DNA of 45,396 nt, taken from assembly GCF_000763885.1 (NCBI RefSeq), contig NZ_JRKO01000047.1:1-45396 (forward strand), read 5' to 3'. The position numbers were made by a program, and so were the translations under genes. The number at the start of each line of letters is the position of its first letter. Position 1 is the first letter of the stretch. This DNA is from Paracoccus versutus (GTDB taxonomy: Bacteria > Pseudomonadota > Alphaproteobacteria > Rhodobacterales > Rhodobacteraceae). The notes beneath the pieces were generated by a model. It did not search any database. It was not told the DNA's origin and saw only the letters and a program-made list of their open reading frames with translations. Shown here one piece after another: positions 8,012 to 16,663 of the stretch.

Positions 8012-8040
8012 GAAAAAGCCCCGCATCCTGGATGCGGGGC
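8012..8040 (-). terminator. Rho-independent terminator of hvrA
   Basis: A 10-bp perfect stem, GCCCCGCATC (8018-8027) with GATGCGGGGC (8031-8040), is followed on the minus strand by TTTTT (8013-8017). On the plus strand there is no T-run, so it mainly serves the minus-strand gene. Confidence 0.85.
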
Positions 8041-8047
8041 GATGGGT

Positions 8048-8356
8048 TCAGATTTCCATGGCGTCCAGTTTCTTGCCGGCATCCAGTGCCTCTTGCACCC
8101 AGCGCGGCTTGCGGCCGCGGCCGGTCCAGGTCTGCGAGGGATCGGCGGGATTGGCGTATTTCGGCGCCACCTTGCCGCGCGCCTGCTTGGCGACGGTCAG
8201 GTCGGCAAGGTTGAAGCCAAATTCGCGCGCCGCACTTTCGGCAGCCGCCAGCGCCTCGCGCTTGCGGCGGTCCTCGAAGGTGGAAATGGCACGGTCGAGC
8301 TTGTTGCGCAGATCCCGAAGTTCCCGCAAGGACATTGCGTCCAGGTCTATGCTCAT
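8048..8356 (-). CDS. hvrA: HvrA-type H-NS family DNA-binding protein
   Basis: This 102-residue nucleoid-associated regulator belongs to the H-NS family. An N-terminal coiled-coil oligomerisation region (residues about 7-45, LRELRDLRNKLDRAISTFEDR) is followed by a linker and the C-terminal DNA-binding motif TWTGRGRKPRWVQEAL. In Rhodobacter capsulatus, HvrA, encoded downstream of regA, tunes photosynthesis and nitrogen genes; the same order is seen here. It ends at a good minus-strand terminator. The 81-bp gap to regA is AT-rich and holds nested inverted repeats, so hvrA may have its own control point. Confidence 0.9.
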   Translation of the reverse strand: MSIDLDAMSLRELRDLRNKLDRAISTFEDRRKREALAAAESAAREFGFNLADLTVAKQARGKVAPKYANPADPSQTWTGRGRKPRWVQEALDAGKKLDAMEI

Positions 8357-8382
8357 ATCTTTATCCTTGGTTTTGGCAGTAT

Positions 8383-8430
8383 GTTCTCACTATTTGCATT
8401 CCAATATGAATTGCAATCTTTTTTGAGAAC
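8383..8430 (-). promoter_or_regulatory. Nested inverted repeats in the regA-hvrA gap
   Basis: GTTCTCA (8383-8389) pairs with TGAGAAC (8424-8430). Inside it, TTGCATTC (8394-8401) pairs imperfectly with GAATTGCAA (8408-8416), with one bulged base. The segment is much richer in A and T than its surroundings. On the hvrA strand no T-run follows the stem, so a terminator for regA is unlikely. An operator or a leader structure for hvrA is more plausible. Confidence 0.5.
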
Positions 8431-8437
8431 CGGATTA

Positions 8438-8986
8438 TTAACGCGGGCTGCGTTTGGCCAAAATCCGCTGGAGAGTCCGCCGGTGCATATGCAACCGGCG
8501 CGCCGTTTCGCTGACATTGCGGTCGCATTGCTCATAGACGCGCTGGATATGTTCCCAGCGCACCCGGTCGGCCGACATCGGCGTTTCGGGCGGGGGCGGC
8601 AAAGTGTCGCCCCGCGCCAGCAGCGCATGGGTCACGTCGTCGGCATCCGCCGGTTTCGACAGGTAATCCGTCGCCCCCATCTTGACCGCGGCCACCGCCG
8701 TCGCGATGGCGCCATAGCCGGTCAGCACGACGATCCGGGCATCCTCGCGCGCCTCGCGCAGGGCATCCACCACATCGAGCCCGTTCCCATCCTCGAGCCG
8801 CAGATCGACCACCGCATAGGCGGGCGGGTGTTCGGCCACCGCCGTCCGTGCCTCGGCGACCGAGGCGGCGCGGGCGACCGAGAAGCCGCGTTTTTCCATC
8901 GCACGGGCCAAACGGTTCAGAAAGATCTCGTCGTCGTCGACCAGCAGCAGGCTGGGGTCGGGGCCGATTTGGTAATCCTCTGCCAT
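8438..8986 (-). CDS. regA: RegA/PrrA/ActR redox response regulator
   Basis: This 182-residue two-component regulator is the DNA-binding partner of RegB. The receiver domain (residues about 13-125) has the acidic triad start LLLVDDDE, phosphoacceptor Asp61 in AVVDLRLEDG, VVLTGYG and the Lys of YLSKPAD. A Pro-rich linker (TLPPPPETP) leads to a Fis-type helix-turn-helix NVSETARRLHMHRRTLQRIL. In the family it controls respiration, photosynthesis, denitrification and carbon or nitrogen fixation according to redox state. The ATG at 8986 is preferred: AAGGG lies at a suitable distance, whereas extension to a GTG at 9010 adds an unconserved leader. It is transcribed after senC (52-bp gap). Confidence 0.95.
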   Translation of the reverse strand: MAEDYQIGPDPSLLLVDDDEIFLNRLARAMEKRGFSVARAASVAEARTAVAEHPPAYAVVDLRLEDGNGLDVVDALREAREDARIVVLTGYGAIATAVAAVKMGATDYLSKPADADDVTHALLARGDTLPPPPETPMSADRVRWEHIQRVYEQCDRNVSETARRLHMHRRTLQRILAKRSPR

Positions 8987-9038
8987 ATTCACTTGCCCTT
9001 GAAAGTTCACTGTTGATTAGAGTGTTTTGTCCAGTCGG

Positions 9039-9680
9039 TCAAACCCCGTTGCCTGACGCCGCGTCAATGAAACAGGCGGTGCGTTCCGCAAGTTGCTGCG
9101 CGGAAAGCTCGCGGCCGAAGAGCTCGACAGTGCCGATGCCGGGAATCACAAGATAGGTATTGGTCATGTGATCCACCAGATAGTTCTGCGGATCTTCCTG
9201 GTCATTCACCTTGTAATAGTTGCGCCAGGCTTTCGCGACCGCATCAATCTCGGCCGTGGTTCCGGTCAATCCGATCATCCGTTCGTGCATGGCCTGGGTA
9301 AAATCGCCCAGCACCTCGGGCGTGTCGCGTTTGGGATCGACGGAAATGAAGACCGGCGTGACCGTCATTCCCCGTTCCTCCAGCATCGCCACTGCCTCGG
9401 CATTGCGGGCGCTGTCCAGCGGGCAGACATCCGGGCAATAGGTATAGCCGAAATAAAGCAGCGCCGGCTGCGCCAGCACCTGCCGGTCGCTGACCCGCCG
9501 CCCGTCCTGGTTCGTCAGCTCGAAGGGCGCGCCCAGGCTGTCCAGCCCGCCCTGCACCCCGCCCTGGCGGCAGGGGGCAAAGGGATCGGCCGCGCCGCGC
9601 GACAGCCACAGCCCGCCCGTCACCAGCACCAGGGCCGCGGCCAGGCTGCCGAGGATCAGGATCGTTCCGTCTTTGCCCAT
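9039..9680 (-). CDS. senC: SenC/PrrC, SCO-family copper protein
   Basis: This membrane-anchored thioredoxin-fold protein of the SCO1 family delivers copper to cytochrome c oxidase and affects redox signalling by RegB. The 213-residue product has one N-terminal span (TILILGSLAAALVLVTGGLWL). The metal-binding set is complete: Cys82 and Cys86 in YCPDVC and His171 in DHMTNTYLV. The start at 9680 is supported by GGAGA eight bases upstream. A longer version beginning at 9755 would overlap regB and has no ribosome site. It heads a transcript senC-regA-hvrA, divergent from regB with 56 bp between starts. Confidence 0.93.
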   Translation of the reverse strand: MGKDGTILILGSLAAALVLVTGGLWLSRGAADPFAPCRQGGVQGGLDSLGAPFELTNQDGRRVSDRQVLAQPALLYFGYTYCPDVCPLDSARNAEAVAMLEERGMTVTPVFISVDPKRDTPEVLGDFTQAMHERMIGLTGTTAEIDAVAKAWRNYYKVNDQEDPQNYLVDHMTNTYLVIPGIGTVELFGRELSAQQLAERTACFIDAASGNGV

Positions 9681-9736
9681 CAGGCGCGTCTCCGTCCGCT
9701 TGGACGCATTGATCGCCCATCCGGCCATGGGTATCA

Positions 9737-11113
9737 ATGCAAAAGCCCGTCCCATCAGGAAGTCCCAGCGTGCCCCTCGGCCTTGTTTCCCACCGCATCG
9801 ACCTGCTGCCCGGCCAGCCCGCGCCCGAGCCGATCCGCCTGCGCACCCTGATCCTGCTGCGCTGGGTGGCGATCGCGGGACAGCTGGCCGCCGTCGGCGC
9901 GGCGCTGGTGATCGGGGCGGATTTCCCGCTGGCGGCGGTGCTGGCGGTGATCGGCCTGGCGGTGGCGCTGAACCTGGCGCTGACGATGCGGCCGGATCGG
10001 CGCATCTCGGCCCGCGAGGCGGCCTGGCAGCTGGGCTTCGACCTGGGGCAGGTGGCGGCGCTGCTGGCGCTGACCGGCGGGCTCTCGAACCCTTTCGCCC
10101 TGCTTTTGCTGGCGCCGGTGACGGTCGCCGCCACCGCCCTGCCGCCGCGGCAGTTGCTGGCGCTGGGGGCCGCGACCTTCCTGATGGTCACGCTGTCGGC
10201 GATCTGCGCCCAGCCGCTGACCTTCGGCGCCGGCGGCCTGGTCACGCTGCGCGAGCCGCTGCTGGTCGGCCACTGGTTCGCCATCGTGATCGGCGCGGTG
10301 TTCTTTGCAGGCTATGCCCGGCTGGTCGCGGCGCAGGTCAACGCCACCTCGGACGCGCTGTTCGCCGCCCGCCTTGCGCTTGAGCGCGAGCAGAGGCTGC
10401 AGCATCTGGGCGGCGTGGTCGCCGCCGCCGCGCATGAGCTGGGCACGCCCCTGGCCACGATCAAGCTGGTCAGCGCCGAACTGGCGGACGAGCTGGACGA
10501 GGCCCTGCCCGAGCGCGAGGATCTGGCCGAGGACGTGGCCCTGCTGCGCCAATCCGCCGACCGCTGCCGCGACATCCTGAAATCCATGGGCAGCGCCGGG
10601 CGCGACGACCTGCTGATCCGCTCGGCCCCGCTGACCGAAGTGCTGGCCGAGGCCGCCGCCCCCCACCGCGGCCGCGGCGCCGAGATCATGGTCCAGCCCC
10701 CGCCCGAGCCGCTGATCGTCCAGCGCGACGCCGCGGTGATCCACGGGCTGCGCAACCTGATCCAGAACGCCGTCGATTTCGCCGCCCGCCGCGTGACCAT
10801 CGAGACCGGCGCCGACCGCCGCGACCTGTGGGTGCGGATCGCCGACGACGGGCCGGGCTTTCCCCCCGCGCTGCTGCCGCGCATCGGCAGCCCTTTCCTG
10901 ACCACCCGGCCGCGGGCCGAGGACGGCCGCAGCTACGAAGGCATGGGGCTGGGCCTGTTCATCGCCAAGGCGCTGCTGGAACGCTCGGGCGCGCGGCTGC
11001 GCTTTGCCAATGGCGCCAAGGGCGGCGCCGAGATCCTGGTGACATGGCCGCGCGACATGATCGAGGCCCAGGATCGTATCCCCCTGGGCCCCAATCCCGA
11101 GATTCTGGCCTGA
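9737..11113 (+). CDS. regB: RegB/PrrB/ActS redox sensor histidine kinase
   Basis: RegB is a membrane kinase that senses the quinone pool and thiol state and phosphorylates RegA. The 458-residue product has about six N-terminal spans (residues 38-200) with the ubiquinone-linked motif GGLSNPF at 114-120. The H-box AAHELGTPLATIK contains His233. Cys277 in ADRCRDIL corresponds to the redox-active cysteine described in R. capsulatus. The ATP-binding domain shows NLIQNAVDFA, DDGPGFP and GMGLGLFIAKALLERSGA. The first codon at 9737 leaves only a short shared promoter region with senC. A PAS-domain gene follows 75 bp later. Confidence 0.95.
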   Translation: MQKPVPSGSPSVPLGLVSHRIDLLPGQPAPEPIRLRTLILLRWVAIAGQLAAVGAALVIGADFPLAAVLAVIGLAVALNLALTMRPDRRISAREAAWQLGFDLGQVAALLALTGGLSNPFALLLLAPVTVAATALPPRQLLALGAATFLMVTLSAICAQPLTFGAGGLVTLREPLLVGHWFAIVIGAVFFAGYARLVAAQVNATSDALFAARLALEREQRLQHLGGVVAAAAHELGTPLATIKLVSAELADELDEALPEREDLAEDVALLRQSADRCRDILKSMGSAGRDDLLIRSAPLTEVLAEAAAPHRGRGAEIMVQPPPEPLIVQRDAAVIHGLRNLIQNAVDFAARRVTIETGADRRDLWVRIADDGPGFPPALLPRIGSPFLTTRPRAEDGRSYEGMGLGLFIAKALLERSGARLRFANGAKGGAEILVTWPRDMIEAQDRIPLGPNPEILA

Positions 11114-11188
11114 TCTCCAGCCGCGTTAACCACTTCTTAAACTATCCCGCTATAGTTGTGGGTGGCTGTATCGTGCGGGGATGTTTCG

Positions 11189-12784
11189 ATGGTTGCGCAA
11201 TTCCTTATCGCCTTCGCGGCGGCGGGGCTGGCGGTCCTGCTGGCGCTGGCGTGGCTTCGGCTGGCGGACCGGGGCCTTGCCGGGGCGCCGGTGGCGCGCG
11301 GATTGGAGCGTGCGCTTGAACCGATCGCCTTCCTGTTTCGCGACGGGACGCTGGTCGATGCCACCGTGCCGGCGCGCACCCTGCTGGCCAGCCTGCCCGG
11401 CGACAGCGAATGGCAGCGGCTCAGCGCATGGCTGGGCATGCGCCTGCCGGAATTCAGCGCGCTGCTGCCCGACCTGGGCGGCGCCGCGCGGATCGAACTG
11501 ACAGAGCGCGGCGGCCACAGCCCGCTGCGGCTTCTGGCCGAGGATCTGGGAGAAGGGCTGCTGCGGCTGACGCTTGCCGACCCCGCGGCCGAGGATGCCG
11601 GCATCCTGGTCGATTCGCTGTCCCTGCACGCGATGGAGCAGGAGCTGGAAATCCTGCGCAGCGCCATGGACCATTCGCCGATGCTGGCCTGGCGGCAGGA
11701 TTTGCAGGGGCAGGTCACTTGGGCCAATTCGGCCTATCTGAACCTGGTCGAGGCCAAGGCCCAGGGGCAGACGGTCTGGCCGCTGCCCCGCATCATCGAC
11801 CTGTCGGCGCGGCCGGTCCAGCCCGCCGCCCCCGGCGGCGCGCGGCGGATGCAGATCGACCATGACGGGCAAAGCCGCTGGTATGATTGCCACCTGCACG
11901 AGATCGGCGGGCAGACCGTGGCCATTGCCCTGCCCGCCGATGCGGCGGTGCGCGCCGAACGCTCGTTGCGCGAATTCGTCCAGACCCTGACCAAGACCTT
12001 TGCCGACCTGCCCATCGGGCTGGCGATCTTCGACCGCGAACGCAACCTGCAGCTGTTCAACCCGGCGCTGATCGACCTGACCGGGCTTGCCACCGGCTTC
12101 CTGACCGCGCGGCCGACGCTTTACGCCTTTCTCGACCGGCTGCGCGAGGCGCGGATGGTGCCCGAGCCCAAGGATTACCGCAGCTGGCGCAACCAGATGA
12201 ACACGCTGGAGGCCGCCGCCTCCTCGGGGCACCATGTCGAGATGTGGTCGCTGCCCGGCGGGCAGACCTATCGCGTGACCGGCCGGCCGCATCCCGACGG
12301 CGCGGTCGCCTTTCTGTTCGAGGACATCACCTCGGAAATCTCGCTGACCCGCAAGTTCCGCGCCGACCTGTCGCTGGGCGCCGAGGTGCTGGACGCGCTG
12401 GAGGATGCGGTGGCGGTCTTTGCCGCCAATGGCGAGCTGCTGATCTCGAACCGCCGCTATGCCGAGCTGTGGGGCGCGGCGGTGCCCGCCACGCTGGAGG
12501 GCCATGTGCAGGTCTGGACCCAGGCCTGCGGCGCAAGCCCCGGCCTGGTCGCCCTGCGCGACGCGTTGAACGCGGCGCTGCCGGACGAGCCGCTGCGCGG
12601 GGCCATGGCCGGGCCGGCGGGCGGGCTCTTGTCCTGGGGGCTGCGCGGCCTGTCCGGCGCGCGCCTGCTGCTGAGCTTTGCCGCCCCGATGCCGCCCCTG
12701 CCGATGGGGCGCGAGGCGCCGCGCGCCGCCGACAAGCCCGAGCCGGCGGCATCTGCCGCGATGCAGCGCGCCCTGACCGGCTGA
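11189..12784 (+). CDS. Membrane-anchored PAS-domain protein without kinase domain
   Basis: The 531-residue protein has one N-terminal span (LIAFAAAGLAVLLALAWLRL) and at least three PAS-like segments: around SAMDHSPMLAWRQDLQGQVT (about residue 160), TFADLPIGLAIFDRERNLQL (about 265) and VLDALEDAVAVFAANGELL (about 395). A coiled signalling helix precedes the second (ERSLREFVQTL). It stops after a Pro- and Ala-rich tail with no His-kinase, cyclase or EAL domain. It may be an orphan sensor or scaffold for a partner kinase. The ATG at 11189 follows CGGGGA. TATAGT at 11151-11156 is a plausible -10 box, with a poor -35. Its position after regB suggests, but does not show, a link to redox signalling. 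Confidence 0.8.
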   Translation: MVAQFLIAFAAAGLAVLLALAWLRLADRGLAGAPVARGLERALEPIAFLFRDGTLVDATVPARTLLASLPGDSEWQRLSAWLGMRLPEFSALLPDLGGAARIELTERGGHSPLRLLAEDLGEGLLRLTLADPAAEDAGILVDSLSLHAMEQELEILRSAMDHSPMLAWRQDLQGQVTWANSAYLNLVEAKAQGQTVWPLPRIIDLSARPVQPAAPGGARRMQIDHDGQSRWYDCHLHEIGGQTVAIALPADAAVRAERSLREFVQTLTKTFADLPIGLAIFDRERNLQLFNPALIDLTGLATGFLTARPTLYAFLDRLREARMVPEPKDYRSWRNQMNTLEAAASSGHHVEMWSLPGGQTYRVTGRPHPDGAVAFLFEDITSEISLTRKFRADLSLGAEVLDALEDAVAVFAANGELLISNRRYAELWGAAVPATLEGHVQVWTQACGASPGLVALRDALNAALPDEPLRGAMAGPAGGLLSWGLRGLSGARLLLSFAAPMPPLPMGREAPRAADKPEPAASAAMQRALTG

Positions 12785-12844
12785 TCGGGTCTTGCTCTGC
12801 GGGCGCGGCTGCGCTTCCCTTGCGAAAACTGTCGGAAAGGGATC

Positions 12845-13510
12845 ATGGATGGCGGATGCAAGAGGGCGGTCGTGACCGCGGGGCCGGATGTCCTGGCCGG
12901 GCGGCGGGTGCTGTTCGTCATGGCCGTGGATGCCGAATACGGCCCGCAACTGCGGGCGCGGATCTCGCCGCTGATGACCGGCGTCGGCCCGGTCGAGGCG
13001 GCGGTGGCGCTGACCGCGGCGCTCTCGGGCCTTCAGGCGCGGGGCGAGTTGCCGGATCTGGTGGTCTCGCTGGGCTCGGCCGGTTCGCGCCGGCTGGCGC
13101 AGCTGGGCATCTACCAGGTCGCCTCGCTGGAATATCGCGACATGGATGCCTCGGCCCTGGGTTTCGCCAGGGGCGAGACGCCGCTTCTGGGCCTGCCGGT
13201 GCGCGTCGAGCTGCCCTTGCGGATCCCCGGCATCGCCGCGGCCAGCCTGGCGACCGGGGCCAGCATCGTCAGCGGCGCCGGCTATGACGCCATCGCCGCC
13301 GAGATGGTCGATATGGAAAGCTTCGCGGTGCTGCGCGCCTGCCAGCGCTTCGGCCTGCCGCTGATCGGGCTGCGCGGCATTTCGGACGGGGCCGAGGAAC
13401 TGGCGCAGCTCTCGGACTGGACGCGCTACCTGCACCTGGTCGATGAGCGCCTGGCCGAGGCCGTGGACCGGCTGGCCGAGGCGCTGGAGCGGGGCGAACT
13501 GGCGCTGTAG
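12845..13510 (+). CDS. mtnN: 5'-methylthioadenosine/S-adenosylhomocysteine nucleosidase-like
   Basis: The 221-residue enzyme should split adenine from methylthioadenosine or S-adenosylhomocysteine, recycling methyl-cycle by-products. Family landmarks are all present: the N-terminal strand LFVMAVDAE with Glu31, TGVGPVEAAVALT, LVVSLGSAGS, the purine-binding loop GAGYDAIAAEMVDMESFA and the catalytic Asp in GLRGISDGAEE. About 20 residues precede the first strand, slightly longer than usual. The start is supported by GGAAAGGG ahead of the ATG. It lies 60 bp after the PAS gene on the same strand. Confidence 0.88.
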   Translation: MDGGCKRAVVTAGPDVLAGRRVLFVMAVDAEYGPQLRARISPLMTGVGPVEAAVALTAALSGLQARGELPDLVVSLGSAGSRRLAQLGIYQVASLEYRDMDASALGFARGETPLLGLPVRVELPLRIPGIAAASLATGASIVSGAGYDAIAAEMVDMESFAVLRACQRFGLPLIGLRGISDGAEELAQLSDWTRYLHLVDERLAEAVDRLAEALERGELAL

Positions 13511-13807
13511 GTGGTGCCGTCCTTCGCGGCCCCGGCGAGAGGCATGGCGCGCCCGCGTCCAGCCCGTCCGGTGCCCTTGCCGCGTCGCAGGGCGCGCGCC
13601 ATCGGGGCAAAGCCGGCCTGCGGCAAGATGCGCCGGCCGGTGCCTTGCGGGATGGCGCCATCGCCCAGCACCACCGCGGCGACAAGGGCTGCGGCATCGT
13701 CGCCGGCGATCTCGATCATCGCGTGGTTGCGCATCATCGACCCGTCGACCGAAAGCGGGAAGGGCTTGACCAGCCCTCGCCCCCTTTGCCGGCGGCGGGC
13801 CAGGCGC
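13511..13807 (-). pseudogene. Possible gene remnant or unrecognised small coding segment
   Basis: No intact gene fits this 297-bp gap. On the minus strand, however, about 13511-13770 reads as a smooth polypeptide with normal GC3 codons: LVKPFPLSVDGSMMRN, HAMIEIAGDDAAALVAAVVL, GDGAIPQGTGRRILPQAG. The first Met codons are at 13732-13737 with no ribosome site. The frame ends only at 13426, inside the opposite-strand nucleosidase gene. I do not recognise the family. It may be a fragment of a lost gene or chance coding-like sequence. Confidence 0.3.
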
Positions 13808-15433
13808 CTAGTCGCCGCCGACCAGCACCTGCCCCTCGGGCCAGCGCAGCGTGGTGGTCAGGGTGATGATGCGCTCCTCGCCCGCGCCGATGCTGCCGTT
13901 CCAGACCAGCAGCCCGCGCTTGCCCTCGGGGTCGGTCTCGTCGGGGCTGGGATCGGCGGACCAGTCGATGCGCAGGTTTTCCTGGGTCGAGACCGGCACG
14001 CGGTCGATCACCCGCAGCGGCCATTCCTCGCCCGTCAGGTTGCGCAGCCGCAGGATCGCGGTTTCCCGCCGCTCCGAGGATTTCGAGATCAGCCCGCGAT
14101 TGCCCTCGATCTCGTCGGGGATGCGGCGTTCCAGCTTGATGCCGGTCAGCGGGCCGAAGCCCAGCTTCATGTCGTCCCCGGCGGCGGTCAGTTCCAGCGC
14201 GCCGCGCCCGACCATGGCGCCGTCGGCATGAAAGGTCGCGTCGCCGGGCAGGATCACCGCCCCGGTGGAGTTCACCGTATCCGCCACCAGATAGGCGGTG
14301 TTGTCGCGTCGCGGCACCGCCTCGGCGACGATCTCGGGCGCCAGCTCGTGCGAATCCAGCGGCAGGCGCAGCGCATCGGCGCCGGCACGCATGTCCACCG
14401 GCGTCGGATAGTCGTAGACTACGGTCTCGCCCACCATGCCCGCCAGGGCCGAGCCGGCCACGGGCGCCGGCGCGGCTGCCGCGCGTTCCATCGAATCCAT
14501 GGCCGCTTCGGCCATGGGCGCGGCCGAGCGGCTGTAAAGCTTGGCCTCGGACTCGCCGATGCGGGGGAAGTCCGGCTGCAATTCGCTGGGCGCCGACTGG
14601 TCCATCGGCCGGGCGGTGGACAGCACCAGATGCACGCCGCGCCAGTCCTCGCTGGTGTCCTGCCGCACCAGCAAGCCGCGGTCCAGCCGCAGCTTGCCTT
14701 CCTTGCGCTGCAGGGACAGGTCGTAGACCGGCTCCCAGCTGGCCGCGTCGGTCAGGCTGGTGATGCGGATGCGGGCGGGCTGGCCCTGGCCCTGCACGGC
14801 GATCACCAGCGCGCCGCGATCCGCATCCGGGCCGCGCAGCGCCTCGAGCCGGGCCTCGGCGCGGGCCAGCGCCTCGGCCAGCTCCTCGCGGCCGGCATCG
14901 GCGGCCTCGGCTTCCAGCCCGGCGCGGATCGCGGTCTGGCGGGCCTGCAACAGCTGTTCGCCCACCACGCGGGCCAGCGCCGCGATGTCGGCGGTGCCGG
15001 CAGCGTCGGATTCGGCCAGCTTCATCAGGAAGTCGATGCTGTCCTCGGCCGCCTCGGCCCGCGCCTTGATCTCGGCCACGCCGGCATCGCGTTCGGCCAG
15101 CGCGGCTTTCAGGCGGCGGACCTCATCCTCGGCCGCGCGTAATTCGGGGGATTTCGCCGGGGTTTCCGGCAAGGCGCGTTCCTGCTGGAGGCCGGTCGCG
15201 CCGATCACCGCGCCTTCGGCCGCAATGCGCAGGCTGGCGGGGTCGATGCCGGCGGGCATGCCGGGGATCACCAGCTCATGCGCGCCGGCGGGCAGGTCCA
15301 GCGCCGCCTCGCGGGTGACGCCGGCACCCCAGGGATAGACGGTGACTTCGGTGACGCGGGCCACGGTCTCGATCCGATCGGCCAGGGCGGGGCCGGCCAG
15401 CAGGATGGCGGTGGAAATCAGCAGATGGCGCAT
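13808..15433 (-). CDS. DUF4139 domain protein (mucoidy-inhibitor A type), exported
   Basis: The 541-residue protein begins with a Sec signal peptide (MRHLLISTAILLAGPALA). It then has the DUF4140-like N-terminal segment VTEVTVYPWGAGVTREAALD, a long coiled coil (about residues 96-190, KSPELRAAEDEVRRLKAALA onward) and the DUF4139 beta-rich part starting near LTDAASWEPVYDLSL and ending TTTLRWPEGQVLVGGD. Family members are periplasmic or envelope proteins of unknown mechanism, some noted for effects on mucoid growth. It is a single-gene unit in the same orientation as asd, which is upstream; a terminator separates them. Confidence 0.85.
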   Translation of the reverse strand: MRHLLISTAILLAGPALADRIETVARVTEVTVYPWGAGVTREAALDLPAGAHELVIPGMPAGIDPASLRIAAEGAVIGATGLQQERALPETPAKSPELRAAEDEVRRLKAALAERDAGVAEIKARAEAAEDSIDFLMKLAESDAAGTADIAALARVVGEQLLQARQTAIRAGLEAEAADAGREELAEALARAEARLEALRGPDADRGALVIAVQGQGQPARIRITSLTDAASWEPVYDLSLQRKEGKLRLDRGLLVRQDTSEDWRGVHLVLSTARPMDQSAPSELQPDFPRIGESEAKLYSRSAAPMAEAAMDSMERAAAAPAPVAGSALAGMVGETVVYDYPTPVDMRAGADALRLPLDSHELAPEIVAEAVPRRDNTAYLVADTVNSTGAVILPGDATFHADGAMVGRGALELTAAGDDMKLGFGPLTGIKLERRIPDEIEGNRGLISKSSERRETAILRLRNLTGEEWPLRVIDRVPVSTQENLRIDWSADPSPDETDPEGKRGLLVWNGSIGAGEERIITLTTTLRWPEGQVLVGGD

Positions 15434-15490
15434 CGGGCCCCCCTTGTCATGACCCGGCCAAGGTCCGCGAGGGGGCCCTGAAATGCAAGA

Positions 15491-15521
15491 GGGCGCCCCC
15501 GCGAAACCCGCGGGGGCGCCC
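15491..15521 (-). terminator. Terminator hairpin after asd
   Basis: A 13-bp perfect GC-rich stem (15491-15503 with 15509-15521) has a five-base loop. On the minus strand TCTTGCATTT follows, a weak T-rich tail. It lies 19 bases past the asd stop. Confidence 0.75.
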
Positions 15522-15539
15522 TCACATATCCGTATCGGA

Positions 15540-16562
15540 TCAGCCCTTCTTCAGGCAGCGATTGCCCAGAAGCTCGGCGATCTGCACCGCGTTCAGCGCC
15601 GCGCCCTTGCGCAGGTTGTCGCTGACGATCCACATGTTCAGGCCGTTTTCCACCGTCACGTCCTGGCGGATGCGGCTGACGAAGGTGGCGAAATCGCCCA
15701 CGCATTCCACCGGGGTCGAGTAGCCGCCCGGCTCGCGCTTGTCGATGACCAGGATGCCCGGCGCCTCGCGCAGGATGTCGCGGGCCTCGTCCTCGTCCAG
15801 GAAATCCTCGAACTCGATGTTCACCGATTCCGAATGGCCGACGAAGACCGGCACGCGCACGCAGGTCGCCGTGACCTTGATCGCCGGATCGACGATCTTC
15901 TTGGTCTCGACCACCATCTTCCATTCTTCCTTGGTGTCGCCGCTGTCCAGGAAGACGTCGATCTGCGGGATCACGTTGAAGGCGATCTGCTTTTGGAACT
16001 TCTTCGGCTCGACTTCCTGGCCCGGAACATAGACGCCCTTGGTCTGGTTCCACAGCTCGTCCATGCCCTCTTTGCCGGCGCCCGAGACCGATTGGTAGGT
16101 CGAGACGACCACGCGCTTGATGCGGGCGCGGTCATGCAGCGGCTTCAGCGCCACCACCATCTGCGCGGTCGAGCAGTTGGGGTTCGCGATGATCATCTTG
16201 TTGCGGTAATCCTCGACCGCGTCCGGGTTCACCTCGGGCACGACCAGCGGGATCTCGGGGTCGTAGCGATAGAGCGACGAGTTGTCGATCACCACGCAGC
16301 CCTGCGAGGCGGCGATGGGCGCATAGGTCTTGGTCGCGTCCGAGCCGATGGCGAACAGCGCGATGTCGCAGCCGGTGAAGTCGAATCCCTCGATGTCCTT
16401 GCATTTCAAGGTCTTGTCGCCATAGCTGACCTCAGTGCCAATGCTCCGGCGCGAAGCCAGAGCGACAACCTCATCAGCAGGAAACTGGCGCTCGGCCAGG
16501 ATGTTCAGCATTTCACGGCCCACGTTCCCCGTGGCGCCGGCGACAACGACCTTGTAGCCCAT
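15540..16562 (-). CDS. asd: Aspartate-semialdehyde dehydrogenase
   Basis: This enzyme reduces aspartyl phosphate to aspartate semialdehyde, the branch point to lysine, diaminopimelate, methionine and threonine. The 340-residue product has the NADP-binding start YKVVVAGATGNVGREML, the catalytic Cys in IIANPNCSTAQMV, the substrate-binding region STYQSVSGAGKEGMDEL, and the His-containing CVRVPVFVGHSESV near residue 240. The start at 16562 has AAGGAGA upstream. The gene appears to be its own unit, with a 101-bp gap from the glycosyltransferase operon upstream and a terminator downstream. Confidence 0.97.
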   Translation of the reverse strand: MGYKVVVAGATGNVGREMLNILAERQFPADEVVALASRRSIGTEVSYGDKTLKCKDIEGFDFTGCDIALFAIGSDATKTYAPIAASQGCVVIDNSSLYRYDPEIPLVVPEVNPDAVEDYRNKMIIANPNCSTAQMVVALKPLHDRARIKRVVVSTYQSVSGAGKEGMDELWNQTKGVYVPGQEVEPKKFQKQIAFNVIPQIDVFLDSGDTKEEWKMVVETKKIVDPAIKVTATCVRVPVFVGHSESVNIEFEDFLDEDEARDILREAPGILVIDKREPGGYSTPVECVGDFATFVSRIRQDVTVENGLNMWIVSDNLRKGAALNAVQIAELLGNRCLKKG

Positions 16563-16663
16563 TGGGGTCTCCTTCAACAAAGGACGCCGCGATATAGGGG
16601 GTATTGCGGCAAAGGGAAAGCGAGATTTCGTCAAAACGCCCGCTGATCTGGCAGGATTTCGGC

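Noticed and set aside
15457..15540. The GC-rich hairpin after asd as a further copy of the 78-bp element
   Set aside because: The stem is strong, but loop TCGAC and the GTATTTG...AACG tail are missing, so it is an ordinary terminator.
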